A stretch of 64,000 nt of DNA from Auanema rhodensis (Eukaryota > Nematoda > Chromadorea > Rhabditida > Rhabditidae), in assembly GCA_964057225.1 (NCBI GenBank), contig OZ059895.1, forward strand, positions 17,327,688 to 17,391,687. Direction: 5' to 3'. The notes beneath the pieces are model-generated. The model did not search any database, was not told the origin of the DNA, and saw nothing but the letters and a program-made list of their open reading frames with translations. Of the stretch, positions 25,628 to 37,686 are shown one piece after another. A program made the position numbers and the translations under genes. Numbering within the stretch: the first letter of the stretch is position 1; the number at the start of each line of letters is the position of its first letter.

Positions 25628-25699
25628 GCCTCATTGGCTCAGGGGCAGAGCGTCTGTCTAGTAAACAGAAGGTCGCTGGTTCGATTCCAGCATGAGGCA
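25628..25699 (+). tRNA. tRNA-Thr(AGU): tRNA-Thr (AGU)
   Basis: Canonical; followed by TCATTTT. Confidence 0.9.
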
Positions 25700-25871
25700 T
25701 CATTTTAGACTTTCTCAAACTATTTTTAGGATTCATTCGTGCTTCTCAAAGCTTTTACTTCAGGTTACATCTTCTCTTATTCATTCGAATGAAATATTTT
25801 ACTTCAATACGGAGCAGTATTGTTAAAAGTGACAAAGTGATTATTATCGACAAATGAAAACAACTTATCAA

Positions 25872-25943
25872 GCCTCATTGGCTCAGGGGCAGAGCGTCTG
25901 TCTAGTAAACAGAAGGTCGCTGGTTCGATTCCAGCATGAGGCA
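25872..25943 (+). tRNA. tRNA-Thr(AGU): tRNA-Thr (AGU)
   Basis: Canonical. Confidence 0.9.
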
Positions 25944-26115
25944 TCGTTTTAGACTTTTTCAAAATATTTTGAAGATTAATTCGTGCTTCTCGAAGCTTTT
26001 ACTTCAGGTTACATCTTCTCTTATTCATTCAAATGAAATATTTCAATTGAATATGTAAACGCATTGTTGAAAGTGACTAAGAGATTATAATCGAGAAATG
26101 AGAATAACTTATCAA

Positions 26116-26187
26116 GCCTCATTGGCTCAGGGGCAGAGCGTCTGTCTAGTAAACAGAAGGTCGCTGGTTCGATTCCAGCATGAGGCA
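26116..26187 (+). tRNA. tRNA-Thr(AGU): tRNA-Thr (AGU)
   Basis: Canonical; starts the 1167-bp duplicated block. Confidence 0.9.
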
Positions 26188-26359
26188 TCGTTTTAGATAT
26201 TTTCAAACTATTTTGAGGATTAATTCGTGCTTCTCGAAGCTTTTACTTCAGGTTACATCTTCTCTTATTCATTCAAATGAAATGTTTCAATTGAATATGT
26301 AAACGCATTGTTGAAAGTGACTAAGAGATTATAATCGAGAAATGAGAATAACTTTTTAA

Positions 26360-26431
26360 GCCTCATTGGATCAGGGGCAGAGCGTCTGTCTAGTAAACAG
26401 AAGGTCGCTGGTTCGATTCCAGCATGAGGCA
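26360..26431 (+). tRNA. tRNA-Thr(AGU): tRNA-Thr (AGU), D-stem variant
   Basis: D-stem 5' strand is GATC rather than GCTC (one mismatch, also in the A box); duplicated at 27527. Confidence 0.7.
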
Positions 26432-27282
26432 TCGTTTTAGACTTTTTCAAAATATTTTGAAGATTAATTCGTGCTTCTTGAAGCTTTTACTTCAGGTTAC
26501 ATCTTCTCTTATTCATTCGAATGAAATATTTTACTTCAATACGGAGCAGTATTGTTAAAAGTGACTAAGAGATAATAATAGAGAAATGAGAATAACTTAT
26601 CAAGCCTCATTGGCTCAGGGGCAGAGCGTCTGTCTAGTCGATTCCAGCATGAGGCATCGTTTTAGACTTTCTCAAACTATTTTGAAGATTAATTCGTGCT
26701 TCTTGAAGCGTTTACTTCAGGTTACATCTTCTCTTATTCATTCGAATGAAATATTTTACTTCAATACGGAGCAGTATTGTTGAAAGTGACTAAGAGATTA
26801 TTATCGACAAATGAAAACAACTTATCAAGCCTCATTGGCTCAGGGGCAGAGCGTCTGTCTAGTAAACATTCCAGCATGAGGCATCTTTTTAGACTTTCTC
26901 AAACTATTTTTAGGATTCATTCGTGCTTCTCGAAGCTTTTACTTCAGGTTATATCTTCTCTTATTCATTCGAATGAAATATTTTACTTCAATACGGAGCA
27001 GTATTGTTGAAAGTGACTAAGAGATTATTATCGACAAATGAAAACAACTTATCAAGCCTCATTGGCTCAGGGGCAGAGCGTCTGTCTAGTAAACATTCCA
27101 GCATGAGGCATCGTTTTAGACTTTTTCAAAATATTTTGAAGATTAATTCGTGCTTCTCGAAGCTTTTACTTCAGGTTACATCTTCTCTTATTCATTCAAA
27201 TGAAATATTTCAATTGAATATGTAAACGCATTGTTGAAAGTGACTAAGAGATTATAATCGAGAAATGAGAATAACTTATCAA

Positions 27283-27354
27283 GCCTCATTGGCTCAGGGG
27301 CAGAGCGTCTGTCTAGTAAACAGAAGGTCGCTGGTTCGATTCCAGCATGAGGCA
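27283..27354 (+). tRNA. tRNA-Thr(AGU): tRNA-Thr (AGU)
   Basis: Canonical; duplicate of 26116. Confidence 0.9.
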
Positions 27355-27526
27355 TCGTTTTAGATATTTTCAAACTATTTTGAGGATTAATTCGTGCTTC
27401 TCGAAGCTTTTACTTCAGGTTACATCTTCTCTTATTCATTCAAATGAAATGTTTCAATTGAATATGTAAACGCATTGTTGAAAGTGACTAAGAGATTATA
27501 ATCGAGAAATGAGAATAACTTTTTAA

Positions 27527-27598
27527 GCCTCATTGGATCAGGGGCAGAGCGTCTGTCTAGTAAACAGAAGGTCGCTGGTTCGATTCCAGCATGAGGCA
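27527..27598 (+). tRNA. tRNA-Thr(AGU): tRNA-Thr (AGU), D-stem variant
   Basis: Same GATC change as 26360, its duplicate 1167 bp upstream. Confidence 0.7.
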
Positions 27599-29126
27599 TC
27601 GTTTTAGACTTTTTCAAAATATTTTGAAGATTAATTCGTGCTTCTTGAAGCTTTTACTTCAGGTTACATCTTCTCTTATTCATTCGAATGAAATATTTTA
27701 CTTCAATACGGAGCAGTATTGTTAAAAGTGAGTAAGAGATAATAATAGAGAAATGAGAATAACTTATCAAGCCTCATTGGCTCAGGGGCAGAGCGTCTGT
27801 CTAGTCGATTCCAGCATGAGGCATCGTTTTAGACTTTCTCAAACTATTTTGAAGATTAATTCGTGCTTCTTGAAGCGTTTACTTCAGGTTACATCTTCTC
27901 TTATTCATTCGAATGAAATATTTTACTTCAATACGGAGCAGTATTGTTGAAAGTGACTAAGAGATTATTATCGACAAATGAAAACAACTTATCAAGCCTC
28001 ATTGGCTCAGGGGCAGAGCGTCTGTCTAGTAAACATTCCAGCATGAGGCATCGTTTTAGACTTTTTCAAAATATTTTGAAGATTAATTCGTGCTTCTTGA
28101 AGCTTTTACTTCAGGTTACATCTTCTCTTATTCATTCGAATGAAATATTTTACTTCAATACGGAGCAGTATTGTTAAAATTGACAAAGTGATTATTATCG
28201 ACAAAAGAAAACAACTTATCAAGCCTCATTGGCTCAGGGGCAGAGCGTCTGTCTAGTCGATTCCAGCATGAGGCATCGTTTTAGACTTTCTCAAACTATT
28301 TTGAGGATTAATTCGTGCTTCTTGAAGCTTTTACTTCAGGTTACATCTTCTCTTATTCATTCGAATGAAATATTTTATTTCAATACGGAGCAGTATTGTT
28401 AAAAGTGACAAAGTGATTATTATCGACAAATGAAAACAACTTATCAAGCCTCATTGGCTCAGGGGCAGAGCGTCTGTCTAGTAAACATTCCAGCATGAGG
28501 CATCGTTTTAGACTTTCTCAAACTATTTTTAGGATTAATTCGTGCTTCTTGAAGCTTTTACTTCAGGTTACATCTTCTCTTATTCATTCGAATGAAATAT
28601 TTTATTTCAACACGGAGCAGTATTGTTAAAAGTGACAAAGTGATTTATATCGACAAATGAAAACAACTTATCAAGCCTCATTGGATCAGGAGCAGAGCGT
28701 CTGTCTAGTCGATTCCAGCATGAGGCATCGTTTTAGACTTTCTCAAACTATTTTGAGGATTAATTCGTGCTTCTTGAAGCTTTTACTTCAGGTTACATCT
28801 TCTCTTATTCATTCGAATGAAATATTTTACTTCAATACGGAGCAGTATTGTTGAAAGTGACTAAGAGATTATTATCGACAAATGAAAATAACTTATCAAG
28901 CCTCATTGGCTCAGGGGCAGAGCGTCTGTCTAGTAAACATTCCAGCATGAGGCATCTTTTTAGACTTTCTCAAACTATTTTTAGTATTCATTCGTGCTTC
29001 TCGAAGCTTTTACTTCAGGTTACATCTTCTGTTATTCATTCGAATGAAATATTTTACTTCAATACGGAGCAGTATTGTTAAAAGTGACTAAGAGATTATA
29101 ATAGAGAAATGAGAATAACTTATCAA

Positions 29127-29198
29127 GCCTCATTGGCTCAGGGGCAGAGCGTCTGTCTAGTAAACAGAAGGTCGCTGGTTCGATTCCAGCATGAGGCA
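29127..29198 (+). tRNA. tRNA-Thr(AGU): tRNA-Thr (AGU)
   Basis: Canonical. Confidence 0.9.
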
Positions 29199-29370
29199 TC
29201 GTTTTAGACTTTTTCAAACTATTTTGAGGATTAATTCGTGCTTCTCGAAGCTTTTACTTCAGGTTACATCTTCTCTTATTCATTCAAATGAAATGTTTCA
29301 ATTGAATATGTAAACGCATTGTTAAAAGTGACAAAGTGATTATTATCGACAAATGAAAACAACTTATCAA

Positions 29371-29442
29371 GCCTCATTGGCTCAGGGGCAGAGCGTCTGT
29401 CTAGTAAACAGAAGGTCGCTGGTTCGATTCCAGCATGAGGCA
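29371..29442 (+). tRNA. tRNA-Thr(AGU): tRNA-Thr (AGU)
   Basis: Canonical. Confidence 0.9.
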
Positions 29443-29614
29443 TCGTTTTAGACTTTTTCAAAATATTTTGAAGATTAATTCGTGCTTCTTGAAGCTTTTA
29501 CTTCAGGTTACATCTTCTCTTATTCATTCGAATGAAATATTTTACTTCAATACGGAGCAGTATTGTTAAAAGTGACAAAGTGATTATTATCGACAAATGA
29601 AAACAACTTATCAA

Positions 29615-29686
29615 GCCTCATTGGCTCAGGGGCAGAGCGTCTGTCTAGTAAACAGAAGGTCGCTGGTTCGATTCCAGCATGAGGCA
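29615..29686 (+). tRNA. tRNA-Thr(AGU): tRNA-Thr (AGU)
   Basis: Canonical. Confidence 0.9.
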
Positions 29687-30083
29687 TCGTTTTAGACTTT
29701 TTCAAACTATTTTGAGGATTAATTCGTGCTTCTTGAAGCTTTTACTTCAGGTTACATCTTCTCTTATTCATTCGAATGAAATATTTTACTTCAATACGGA
29801 GCAGTATTGTTAAAAGTGACAAAGTGATTTATATCGACAAATGAAAACAACTTATCAAGCCTCATTGGCTCAGGAGCAGAGCGTCTGTCTAGTCGATTCC
29901 AGCATGAGGCATCGTTTTAGACTTTCTCAAACTATTTTTAGGATTCATTCGTGCTTCTCAAAGCTTTTACTTCAGGTTACATCTTCTCTTATTCATTCGA
30001 ATGAAATATTTTACTTCAATACGGAGCAGTATTGTTAAAAGTGACAAAATGATTATTATCGACAAATGAAAACAACTTATCAA

Positions 30084-30155
30084 GCCTCATTGGCTCAGGG
30101 GCAGAGCGTCTGTCTAGTAAACAGAAGGTCGCTGGTTCGATTCCAGCATGAGGCA
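30084..30155 (+). tRNA. tRNA-Thr(AGU): tRNA-Thr (AGU)
   Basis: Canonical. Confidence 0.9.
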
Positions 30156-30327
30156 TCGTTTTAGACTTTTTCAAACTATTTTGAGGATTAATTCGTGCTT
30201 CTTGAAGCTTTTACTTCAGGTTACATCTTCTCTTATTCATTCGAATGAAATATTTTACTTCAATACGGAGCAGTATTGTTAAAAGTGACAAAGTGATTAT
30301 TATCGACAAATGAAAACAACTTATCAA

Positions 30328-30399
30328 GCCTCATTGGCTCAGGGGCAGAGCGTCTGTCTAGTAAACAGAAGGTCGCTGGTTCGATTCCAGCATGAGGCA
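30328..30399 (+). tRNA. tRNA-Thr(AGU): tRNA-Thr (AGU)
   Basis: Canonical. Confidence 0.9.
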
Positions 30400-30571
30400 T
30401 CGTTTTAGACTTTTTCAAACTATTTTGAGGATTAATTCGTGCTTCTTGAAGCTTTTACTTCAGGTTACATCTTCTCTTATTCATTCGAATGAAATATTTT
30501 ACTTCAATATGGAGCAGTATTGTTAAAAGTGACAAAGTGATTATTATCGACAAATGAAAACAACTTATCAA

Positions 30572-30643
30572 GCCTCATTGGCTCAGGGGCAGAGCGTCTG
30601 TCTAGTAAACAGAAGGTCGCTGGTTCGATTCCAGCATGAGGCA
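30572..30643 (+). tRNA. tRNA-Thr(AGU): tRNA-Thr (AGU)
   Basis: Canonical. Confidence 0.9.
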
Positions 30644-31042
30644 TCGTTTTAGACTTTTTCAAACTATTTTAAGGATTAATTCGTGCTTCTTGAAGCTTTT
30701 ACTTCAGGTTACATCTTCTCTTATTCATTCGAATGAAATATTTTACTTCAATACGGAGCAGTATTGTTGAAAGTGACTCAGAGATTATTATCGACAAATG
30801 AAAATAACTTATCAAGCCTCATTGGCTCAGGGGCAGAGCGTCTGTCTAGTAAACATTCCAGCATGAGGCATCTTTTTAGACTTTCTCAAACTATTTTGAG
30901 GATTAATTCGTGCTTCTTGAAGCTTTTACTTCAGGTTACATCTTCTCTTATTCATTCGAATGAAATATTTTACTTCAATACGGAGCAGTATTGTTGAAAG
31001 TGACTCAGAGATTATTATCGACAAATGAAAATAACTTATCAA

Positions 31043-31114
31043 GCCTCATTGGCTCAGGGGCAGAGCGTCTGTCTAGTAAACAGAAGGTCGCTGGTTCGAT
31101 TCCAGCATGAGGCA
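31043..31114 (+). tRNA. tRNA-Thr(AGU): tRNA-Thr (AGU)
   Basis: Canonical. Confidence 0.9.
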
Positions 31115-31736
31115 TCGTTTTAGACTTTTTCAAAATATTTTGAAGATTAATTCGTGCTTCTTGAAGCTTTTACTTCAGGTTACATCTTCTCTTATTCATT
31201 CGAATGAAATATTTTACTTCAATACGGAGCAGTATTGTTAAAAGTGACAAAGTGATTATTATCGACAAATGAAAACAACTTATCAAGCCTCATTGGCTCA
31301 GGAGCAGAGCGTCTGTCTAGTCGATTCCAGCATGAGGCATCGTTTTAGACTTTCTCAAACTATTTTGAGGATTAAATCGTGCTTCTTGAAGCTTTTACTT
31401 CAGGTTACATCTTCTCTTATTCATTCGAATGAAATATTTTACTTCAACACGGAGCAGTATTGTTAAAAGTGACAAAGTGATTTATATCGACAAATGAAAA
31501 CAACTTATCAAGCCTCATTGGCTCAGGAGCAGAGCGTCTGTCTAGTCGATTCCAGCATGAGGCATCGTTTTAGACTTTCTCAAACTATTTTTAGGATTCA
31601 TTCGTGCTTCTCAAAGCTTTTACTTCAGGTTACATCTTCTCTTATTCATTCGAATGAAATATTTTACTTCAATACGGAGCAGTATTGTTAAAAGTGACAA
31701 AGTGATTATTATCGACAAATGAAAACAACTTATCAA

Positions 31737-31808
31737 GCCTCATTGGCTCAGGGGCAGAGCGTCTGTCTAGTAAACAGAAGGTCGCTGGTTCGATTCCAGC
31801 ATGAGGCA
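31737..31808 (+). tRNA. tRNA-Thr(AGU): tRNA-Thr (AGU)
   Basis: Canonical. Confidence 0.9.
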
Positions 31809-31980
31809 TCGTTTTAGACTTTTTCAAAATATTTTGAAGATTAATTCGTGCTTCTTGAAGCTTTTACTTCAGGTTACATCTTCTCTTATTCATTCAAATG
31901 AAATGTTTCAATTGAATATGTAAACGCATTGTTGAAAGTGACTAAGAGATTATAATCGAGAAATGAGAATAACTTTTTAA

Positions 31981-32052
31981 GCCTCATTGGCTCAGGGGCA
32001 GAGCGTCTGTCTAGTAAACAGAAGGTCGCTGGTTCGATTCCAGCATGAGGCA
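31981..32052 (+). tRNA. tRNA-Thr(AGU): tRNA-Thr (AGU)
   Basis: Canonical; leader ends ACTTTTTAA. Confidence 0.9.
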
Positions 32053-32903
32053 TCGTTTTAGACTTTTTCAAAATATTTTGAGGATTAATTCGTGCTTCTT
32101 GAAGCTTTTACTTCAGGTTACATCTTCTCTTATTCATTCGAATGAAATATTTTACTTCAACACGGAGCAGTATTGTTAAAAGTGACAAAGTGATTATTAT
32201 CGACAAATGAAAACAACTTATCAAGCCTCATTGGCTCAGGGGCAGAGCGTCTGTCTAGTAAACATTCCAGCATGAGGCATCTTTTTAGACTTTCTCAAAC
32301 TATTTTTAGGATTAATTCGTGCTTCTTGAAGCTTTTACTTCAGGTTACATCTTCTCTTATTCATTCGAATGAAATATTTTATTTCAACACGGAGCAGTAT
32401 TGTTAAAAGTGACAAAGTGATTTATATCGACAAATGAAAACAACTTATCAAGCCTCATTGGATCAGGAGCAGAGCGTCTGTCTAGTCGATTCCAGCATGA
32501 GGCATCGTTTTAGACTTTCTCAAACTATTTTGAGGATTAATTCGTGCTTCTTGAAGCTTTTACTTCAGGTTACATCTTCTCTTATTCATTCGAATGAAAT
32601 ATTTTACTTCAATACGGAGCAGTATTGTTGAAAGTGACTAAGAGATTATTATCGACAAATGAAAACAACTTATCAAGCCTCATTGGCTCAGGGGCAGAGC
32701 GTCTGTCTAGTAAACATTCCAGCATGAGGCATCTTTTTAGACTTTCTCAAACTATTTTTAGGATTCATTCGTGCTTCTCGAAGCTTTTACTTCAGGTTAC
32801 ATCTTCTGTTATTCATTCGAATGAAATATTTTACTTCAATACGGAGCAGTATTGTTAAAAGTGACTAAGAGATTATAATAGAGAAATGAGAATAACTTAT
32901 CAA

Positions 32904-32975
32904 GCCTCATTGGCTCAGGGGCAGAGCGTCTGTCTAGTAAACAGAAGGTCGCTGGTTCGATTCCAGCATGAGGCA
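32904..32975 (+). tRNA. tRNA-Thr(AGU): tRNA-Thr (AGU)
   Basis: Canonical. Confidence 0.9.
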
Positions 32976-33147
32976 TCGTTTTAGACTTTTTCAAACTATT
33001 TTGAGGATTAATTCGTGCTTCTCGAAGCTTTTACTTCAGGTTACATCTTCTCTTATTCATTCAAATGAAATTTTTCAATTGAATATGTAAACGCATTGTT
33101 GAAAGTGACTAAGAGATTATAATCGAGAAATGAGAATAACTTTTTAA

Positions 33148-33219
33148 GCCTCATTGGCTCAGGGGCAGAGCGTCTGTCTAGTAAACAGAAGGTCGCTGGT
33201 TCGATTCCAGCATGAGGCA
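33148..33219 (+). tRNA. tRNA-Thr(AGU): tRNA-Thr (AGU)
   Basis: Canonical; leader ends ACTTTTTAA and TTGTTTT follows. Confidence 0.9.
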
Positions 33220-33391
33220 TTGTTTTAGACTTTTTCAAAATATTTTGAAGATTAATTCGTGCTTCTTGAAGCTTTTACTTCAGGTTACATCTTCTCTTAT
33301 TCATTCGAATGAAATATTTTACTTCAATACGGAGCAGTATTGTTAAAAGTGACAAAGTGATTATTATCGACAAATGAAAACAATTTATCAA

Positions 33392-33463
33392 GCCTCATTG
33401 GCTCAGGGGCAGAGCGTCTGTCTAGTAAACAGAAGGTCGCTGGTTCGATTCCAGCATGAGGCA
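33392..33463 (+). tRNA. tRNA-Thr(AGU): tRNA-Thr (AGU)
   Basis: Canonical; first full copy of a block repeated 2850 bp downstream. Confidence 0.9.
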
Positions 33464-33635
33464 TCGTTTTAGACTTCTTCAAACTATTTTGAGGATTAAT
33501 TCGTGCTTCTTGAAGCTTTTACTTCAGGTTACATCTTCTCTTATTCATTCGAATGAAATATTTTACTTCAATACGGAGCAGTATTGTTAAAAGTGACAAA
33601 GTGATTATTATCGACAAATGAAAACAACTTATCAA

Positions 33636-33707
33636 GCCTCATTCGCTCAGGGGCAGAGCGTCTGTCTAGTAAACAGAAGGTCGCTGGTTCGATTCCAGCA
33701 TGAGGCA
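33636..33707 (+). tRNA. tRNA-Thr(AGU): tRNA-Thr (AGU), position-9 variant
   Basis: G9 changed to C between acceptor and D-stem; same change at 36486 and 38663. Confidence 0.85.
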
Positions 33708-34104
33708 TCGTTTTAGACTTTTTCAAACTATTTTGAGGATTAATTCGTGCTTCTTGAAGCTTTTACTTCAGGTTACATCTTCTCTTATTCATTCGAATGA
33801 AATATTTTACTTCAATACGGAGCAGTATTGTTAAAAGTGACAAAGTGATTTATATCGACAAATGAAAACAACTTATCAAGCCTTATTGGCTCAGGAGCAG
33901 AGCGTCTGTCTAGTCGATTCCAGCATGAGGCATCGTTTTAGACTTTCTCAAACTATTTTTAGGATTCATTCGTGCTTCTCAAAGCTTTTACTTCAGGTTA
34001 CATCTTCTCTTATTCATTCGAATGAAATATTTTACTTCAATACGGAGCAGTATTGTTAAAAGTGACAAAATGATTATTATCGACAAATGAAAACAACTTA
34101 TCAA

Positions 34105-34176
34105 GCCTCATTGGCTCAGGGGCAGAGCGTCTGTCTAGTAAACAGAAGGTCGCTGGTTCGATTCCAGCATGAGGCA
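34105..34176 (+). tRNA. tRNA-Thr(AGU): tRNA-Thr (AGU)
   Basis: Canonical. Confidence 0.9.
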
Positions 34177-34348
34177 TCGTTTTAGACTTTTTCAAACTAT
34201 TTTGAGGATTAATTCGTGCTTCTTGAAGCTTTTACTTCAGGTTACATCTTCTCTTATTCATTCGAATGAAATATTTTACTTCAATACGGAGCAGTATTGT
34301 TAAAAGTGACAAAGTGATTATTATCGACAAATGAAAACAACTTATCAA

Positions 34349-34420
34349 GCCTCATTGGCTCAGGGGCAGAGCGTCTGTCTAGTAAACAGAAGGTCGCTGG
34401 TTCGATTCCAGCATGAGGCA
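34349..34420 (+). tRNA. tRNA-Thr(AGU): tRNA-Thr (AGU)
   Basis: Canonical. Confidence 0.9.
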
Positions 34421-34979
34421 TCGTTTTAGACTTTTTCAAACTATTTTGAGGATTAATTCGTGCTTCTTGAAGCTTTTACTTCAGGTTACATCTTCTCTTA
34501 TTCATTCGAATGAAATATTTTACTTCAATACGGAGCAGTATTGTTAAAAGTGACAAAGTGATTTATATCGACAAATGAAAACAACTTATCAAGCCTCATT
34601 GGCTCAGGAGCAGAGCGTCTGTCTAGTCGATTCCAGCATGAGGCATCGTTTTAGACTTTCTCAAACTATTTTTAGGATTCATTCGTGCTTCTCAAAGCTT
34701 TTACTTCAGGTTACATCTTCTCTTATTCATTCGAATGAAATATTTTACTTCAATACGGAGCAGTATTGTTAAAAGTGACAAAATGATTATTATCGACAAA
34801 TGAAAACAACTTATCAAGCCTCATTGGCTCAGGAGCAGAGCGTCTGTCTAGTCGATTCCAGCATGAGGCATCTTTTTAGACTTTCTCAAACTATTTTTAG
34901 GATTCATTCGTGCTTCTCGAAGCTTTTACTTCAGGTTACATCTTCTCTTATTCATTCGAATGAAATATTTTACTTCAAT

Positions 34980-35075
34980 ATCAATATTCACAAATGAAAA
35001 CAACTTATCAAGCCTCATTGGAATGAAATATTTTACTTCAATATTCAATATTCACAAATGAAAACAACTTATCAA
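34980..35075 (+). repeat. Local rearrangement with a 10-nt tRNA fragment
   Basis: A spacer is interrupted at TACTTCAATA and continues ATCAATATTCACAAATG. The first 10 nt of a tRNA (35012-35021) then join directly to GAATGAAATATTTTACTTC, followed by a second imperfect copy of the same junction (TATTCAATATTCACAAATG). The spacing between tRNA starts falls to 194 and 64 bp, the only irregular steps in the array. Confidence 0.85.
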
Positions 35076-35147
35076 GCCTCATTGGCTCAGAGGCAGAGCG
35101 TCTGTCTAGTAAACAGAAGGTCGCTGGTTCGATTCCAGCATGAGGCA
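35076..35147 (+). tRNA. tRNA-Thr(AGU): tRNA-Thr (AGU), D-loop variant
   Basis: D-loop AGAGGCA instead of AGGGGCA; sits just after the local rearrangement at 34980-35075. Confidence 0.85.
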
Positions 35148-35997
35148 TCGTTTTAGACTTTTTCAAACTATTTTGAGGATTAATTCGTGCTTCTTGAAGC
35201 TTTTACTTCAGGTTACATCTTCTCTTATTCATTCGAATGAAATATTTTACTTCAATACGGAGCAGTATTGTTGAAAGTGACTAAGAGATTATTATCGACA
35301 AATGAAAATAACTTATCAAGCCTCATTGGCTCAGGGGCAGAGCGTCTGTCTAGTAAACATTCCAGCATGAGGCATCTTTTTAGACTTTCTCAAACTATTT
35401 TTAGGATTAATTCGTGCTTCTTGAAGGTTTTACTTCAGGTTACATCTTCTCTTATTCATTCGAATGAAATATTTTATTTCAACACGGAGCAGTATTGTTA
35501 AAAGTGACAAAGTGATTTATATCGACAAATGAAAACAACTTATCAAGCCTCATTGGATCAGGAGCAGAGCGTCTGTCTAGTCGATTCCAGCATGAGGCAT
35601 CTTTTTAGACTTTCTCAAACTATTTTTAGGATTCATTCGTGCTTCTCGAAGCTTTTACTTCAGGTTACATCTTCTGTTATTCATTCGAATGAAATATTTT
35701 ACTTCAATACGGAGCAGTATTATTGAAAGTGACTAAGAGATTATTATCGACAAATGAAAACAACTTATCAAGCCTCATTGGCTCAGGGGCAGAGCGTCTG
35801 TCTAGTAAACATTCCAGCTTGAGGCATCTTTTTAGACTTTCTCAAACTATTTTGGAATTAATTCGTGCTTCTTGAAGCTTTTACTTCAGGTTACATCTTC
35901 TCTTATTCATTAGAATGAAATGTTTCAATTGAATATGTAAACGCATTGTTGAAAGTGACTAAGAGATTATAATCGAGAAATGAGAATAACTTTTTAA

Positions 35998-36069
35998 GCC
36001 TCATTGGCTCAGGATCAGAGCGTCTGTCTAGTAAACAGAAGGTCGCTGGTTCGATTCCAGCATGAGGCA
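35998..36069 (+). tRNA. tRNA-Thr(AGU): tRNA-Thr (AGU), D-loop variant
   Basis: D-loop AGGATCA. Confidence 0.8.
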
Positions 36070-36241
36070 TCGTTTTAGACTTTTTCAAAATATTTTGAAG
36101 ATTAATTCGTGCTTCTTGAAGCTTTTACTTCAGGTTACATCTTCTCTTATTCATTCGAATGAAATATTTTACTTCAATACGGAGCAGTATTGTTAAAAGT
36201 GACAAAGTGATTATTATCGACAAATGAAAACAATTTATCAA

Positions 36242-36313
36242 GCCTCATTGGCTCAGGGGCAGAGCGTCTGTCTAGTAAACAGAAGGTCGCTGGTTCGATT
36301 CCAGCATGAGGCA
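36242..36313 (+). tRNA. tRNA-Thr(AGU): tRNA-Thr (AGU)
   Basis: Canonical; duplicate of 33392. Confidence 0.9.
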
Positions 36314-36485
36314 TCGTTTTAGACTTCTTCAAACTATTTTGAGGATTAATTCGTGCTTCTTGAAGCTTTTACTTCAGGTTACATCTTCTCTTATTCATTC
36401 GAATGAAATATTTTACTTCAATACGGAGCAGTATTGTTAAAAGTGACAAAGTGATTATTATCGACAAATGAAAACAACTTATCAA

Positions 36486-36557
36486 GCCTCATTCGCTCAG
36501 GGGCAGAGCGTCTGTCTAGTAAACAGAAGGTCGCTGGTTCGATTCCAGCATGAGGCA
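36486..36557 (+). tRNA. tRNA-Thr(AGU): tRNA-Thr (AGU), position-9 variant
   Basis: C9 as in 33636. Confidence 0.85.
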
Positions 36558-36954
36558 TCGTTTTAGACTTTTTCAAACTATTTTGAGGATTAATTCGTGC
36601 TTCTTGAAGCTTTTACTTCAGGTTACATCTTCTCTTATTCATTCGAATGAAATATTTTACTTCAATACGGAGCAGTATTGTTAAAAGTGACAAAGTGATT
36701 TATATCGACAAATGAAAACAACTTATCAAGCCTTATTGGCTCAGGAGCAGAGCGTCTGTCTAGTCGATTCCAGCATGAGGCATCGTTTTAGACTTTCTCA
36801 AACTATTTTTAGGATTCATTCGTGCTTCTCAAAGCTTTTACTTCAGGTTACATCTTCTCTTATTCATTCGAATGAAATATTTTACTTCAATACGGAGCAG
36901 TATTGTTAAAAGTGACAAAATGATTATTATCGACAAATGAAAACAACTTATCAA

Positions 36955-37026
36955 GCCTCATTGGCTCAGGGGCAGAGCGTCTGTCTAGTAAACAGAAGGT
37001 CGCTGGTTCGATTCCAGCATGAGGCA
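36955..37026 (+). tRNA. tRNA-Thr(AGU): tRNA-Thr (AGU)
   Basis: Canonical; first of eight consecutive full copies. Confidence 0.9.
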
Positions 37027-37198
37027 TCGTTTTAGACTTTTTCAAACTATTTTGAGGATTAATTCGTGCTTCTTGAAGCTTTTACTTCAGGTTACATCTT
37101 CTCTTATTCATTCGAATGAAATATTTTACTTCAATACGGAGCAGTATTGTTAAAAGTGACAAAGTGATTATTATCGACAAATGAAAACAACTTATCAA

Positions 37199-37270
37199 GC
37201 CTCATTGGCTCAGGGGCAGAGCGTCTGTCTAGTAAACAGAAGGTCGCTGGTTCGATTCCAGCATGAGGCA
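37199..37270 (+). tRNA. tRNA-Thr(AGU): tRNA-Thr (AGU)
   Basis: Canonical. Confidence 0.9.
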
Positions 37271-37442
37271 TCGTTTTAGACTTTTTCAAACTATTTTGAG
37301 GATTAATTCGTGCTTCTTGAAGCTTTTACTTCAGGTTACATCTTCTCTTATTCATTCGAATGAAATATTTTACTTCAATATGGAGCAGTATTGTTAAAAG
37401 TGACAAAGTGATTATTATCGACAAATGAAAACAATTTATCAA

Positions 37443-37514
37443 GCCTCATTGGCTCAGGGGCAGAGCGTCTGTCTAGTAAACAGAAGGTCGCTGGTTCGAT
37501 TCCAGCATGAGGCA
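37443..37514 (+). tRNA. tRNA-Thr(AGU): tRNA-Thr (AGU)
   Basis: Canonical. Confidence 0.9.
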
Positions 37515-37686
37515 TCGTTTTAGACTTTTTCAAACTATTTTGAGGATTAATTCGTGCTTCTTGAAGCTTTTACTTCAGGTTACATCTTCTCTTATTCATT
37601 CGAATGAAATATTTTACTTCAATATGGAGCAGTATTGTTAAAAGTGACAAAGTGATTATTATCGACAAATGAAAACAACTTATCAA

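Larger units (their letters stand above)
6117..35826 (+). pseudogene. Class A tRNA-Thr remnants (17-nt internal deletion), 38 copies
   Basis: Each is 55 nt. After the anticodon loop, TAGTAAACA joins directly to TTCCAGC, removing most of the 3' anticodon stem, the variable loop, the 5' T-stem and the first half of the B box. Many also have TTGAGGC in place of ATGAGGC, breaking one acceptor pair. Starts: 6117, 6344, 6569, 6796, 7023, 7248, 7719, 8171, 8398, 8625, 8852, 9304, 10243, 10714, 12405, 12631, 12857, 13083, 14941, 16144, 16370, 16596, 16822, 18700, 19376, 20298, 20524, 21200, 26829, 27056, 27996, 28448, 28900, 30816, 32225, 32677, 35320, 35772. Copies at 10243, 10714 and 14941 also have TTCTC in the D-stem region; 7023 starts with A; 8171 has CTATTAA in the anticodon loop. 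No class A copy lies right of 35826. They cannot fold as tRNAs and lack a B box. Confidence 0.9.
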
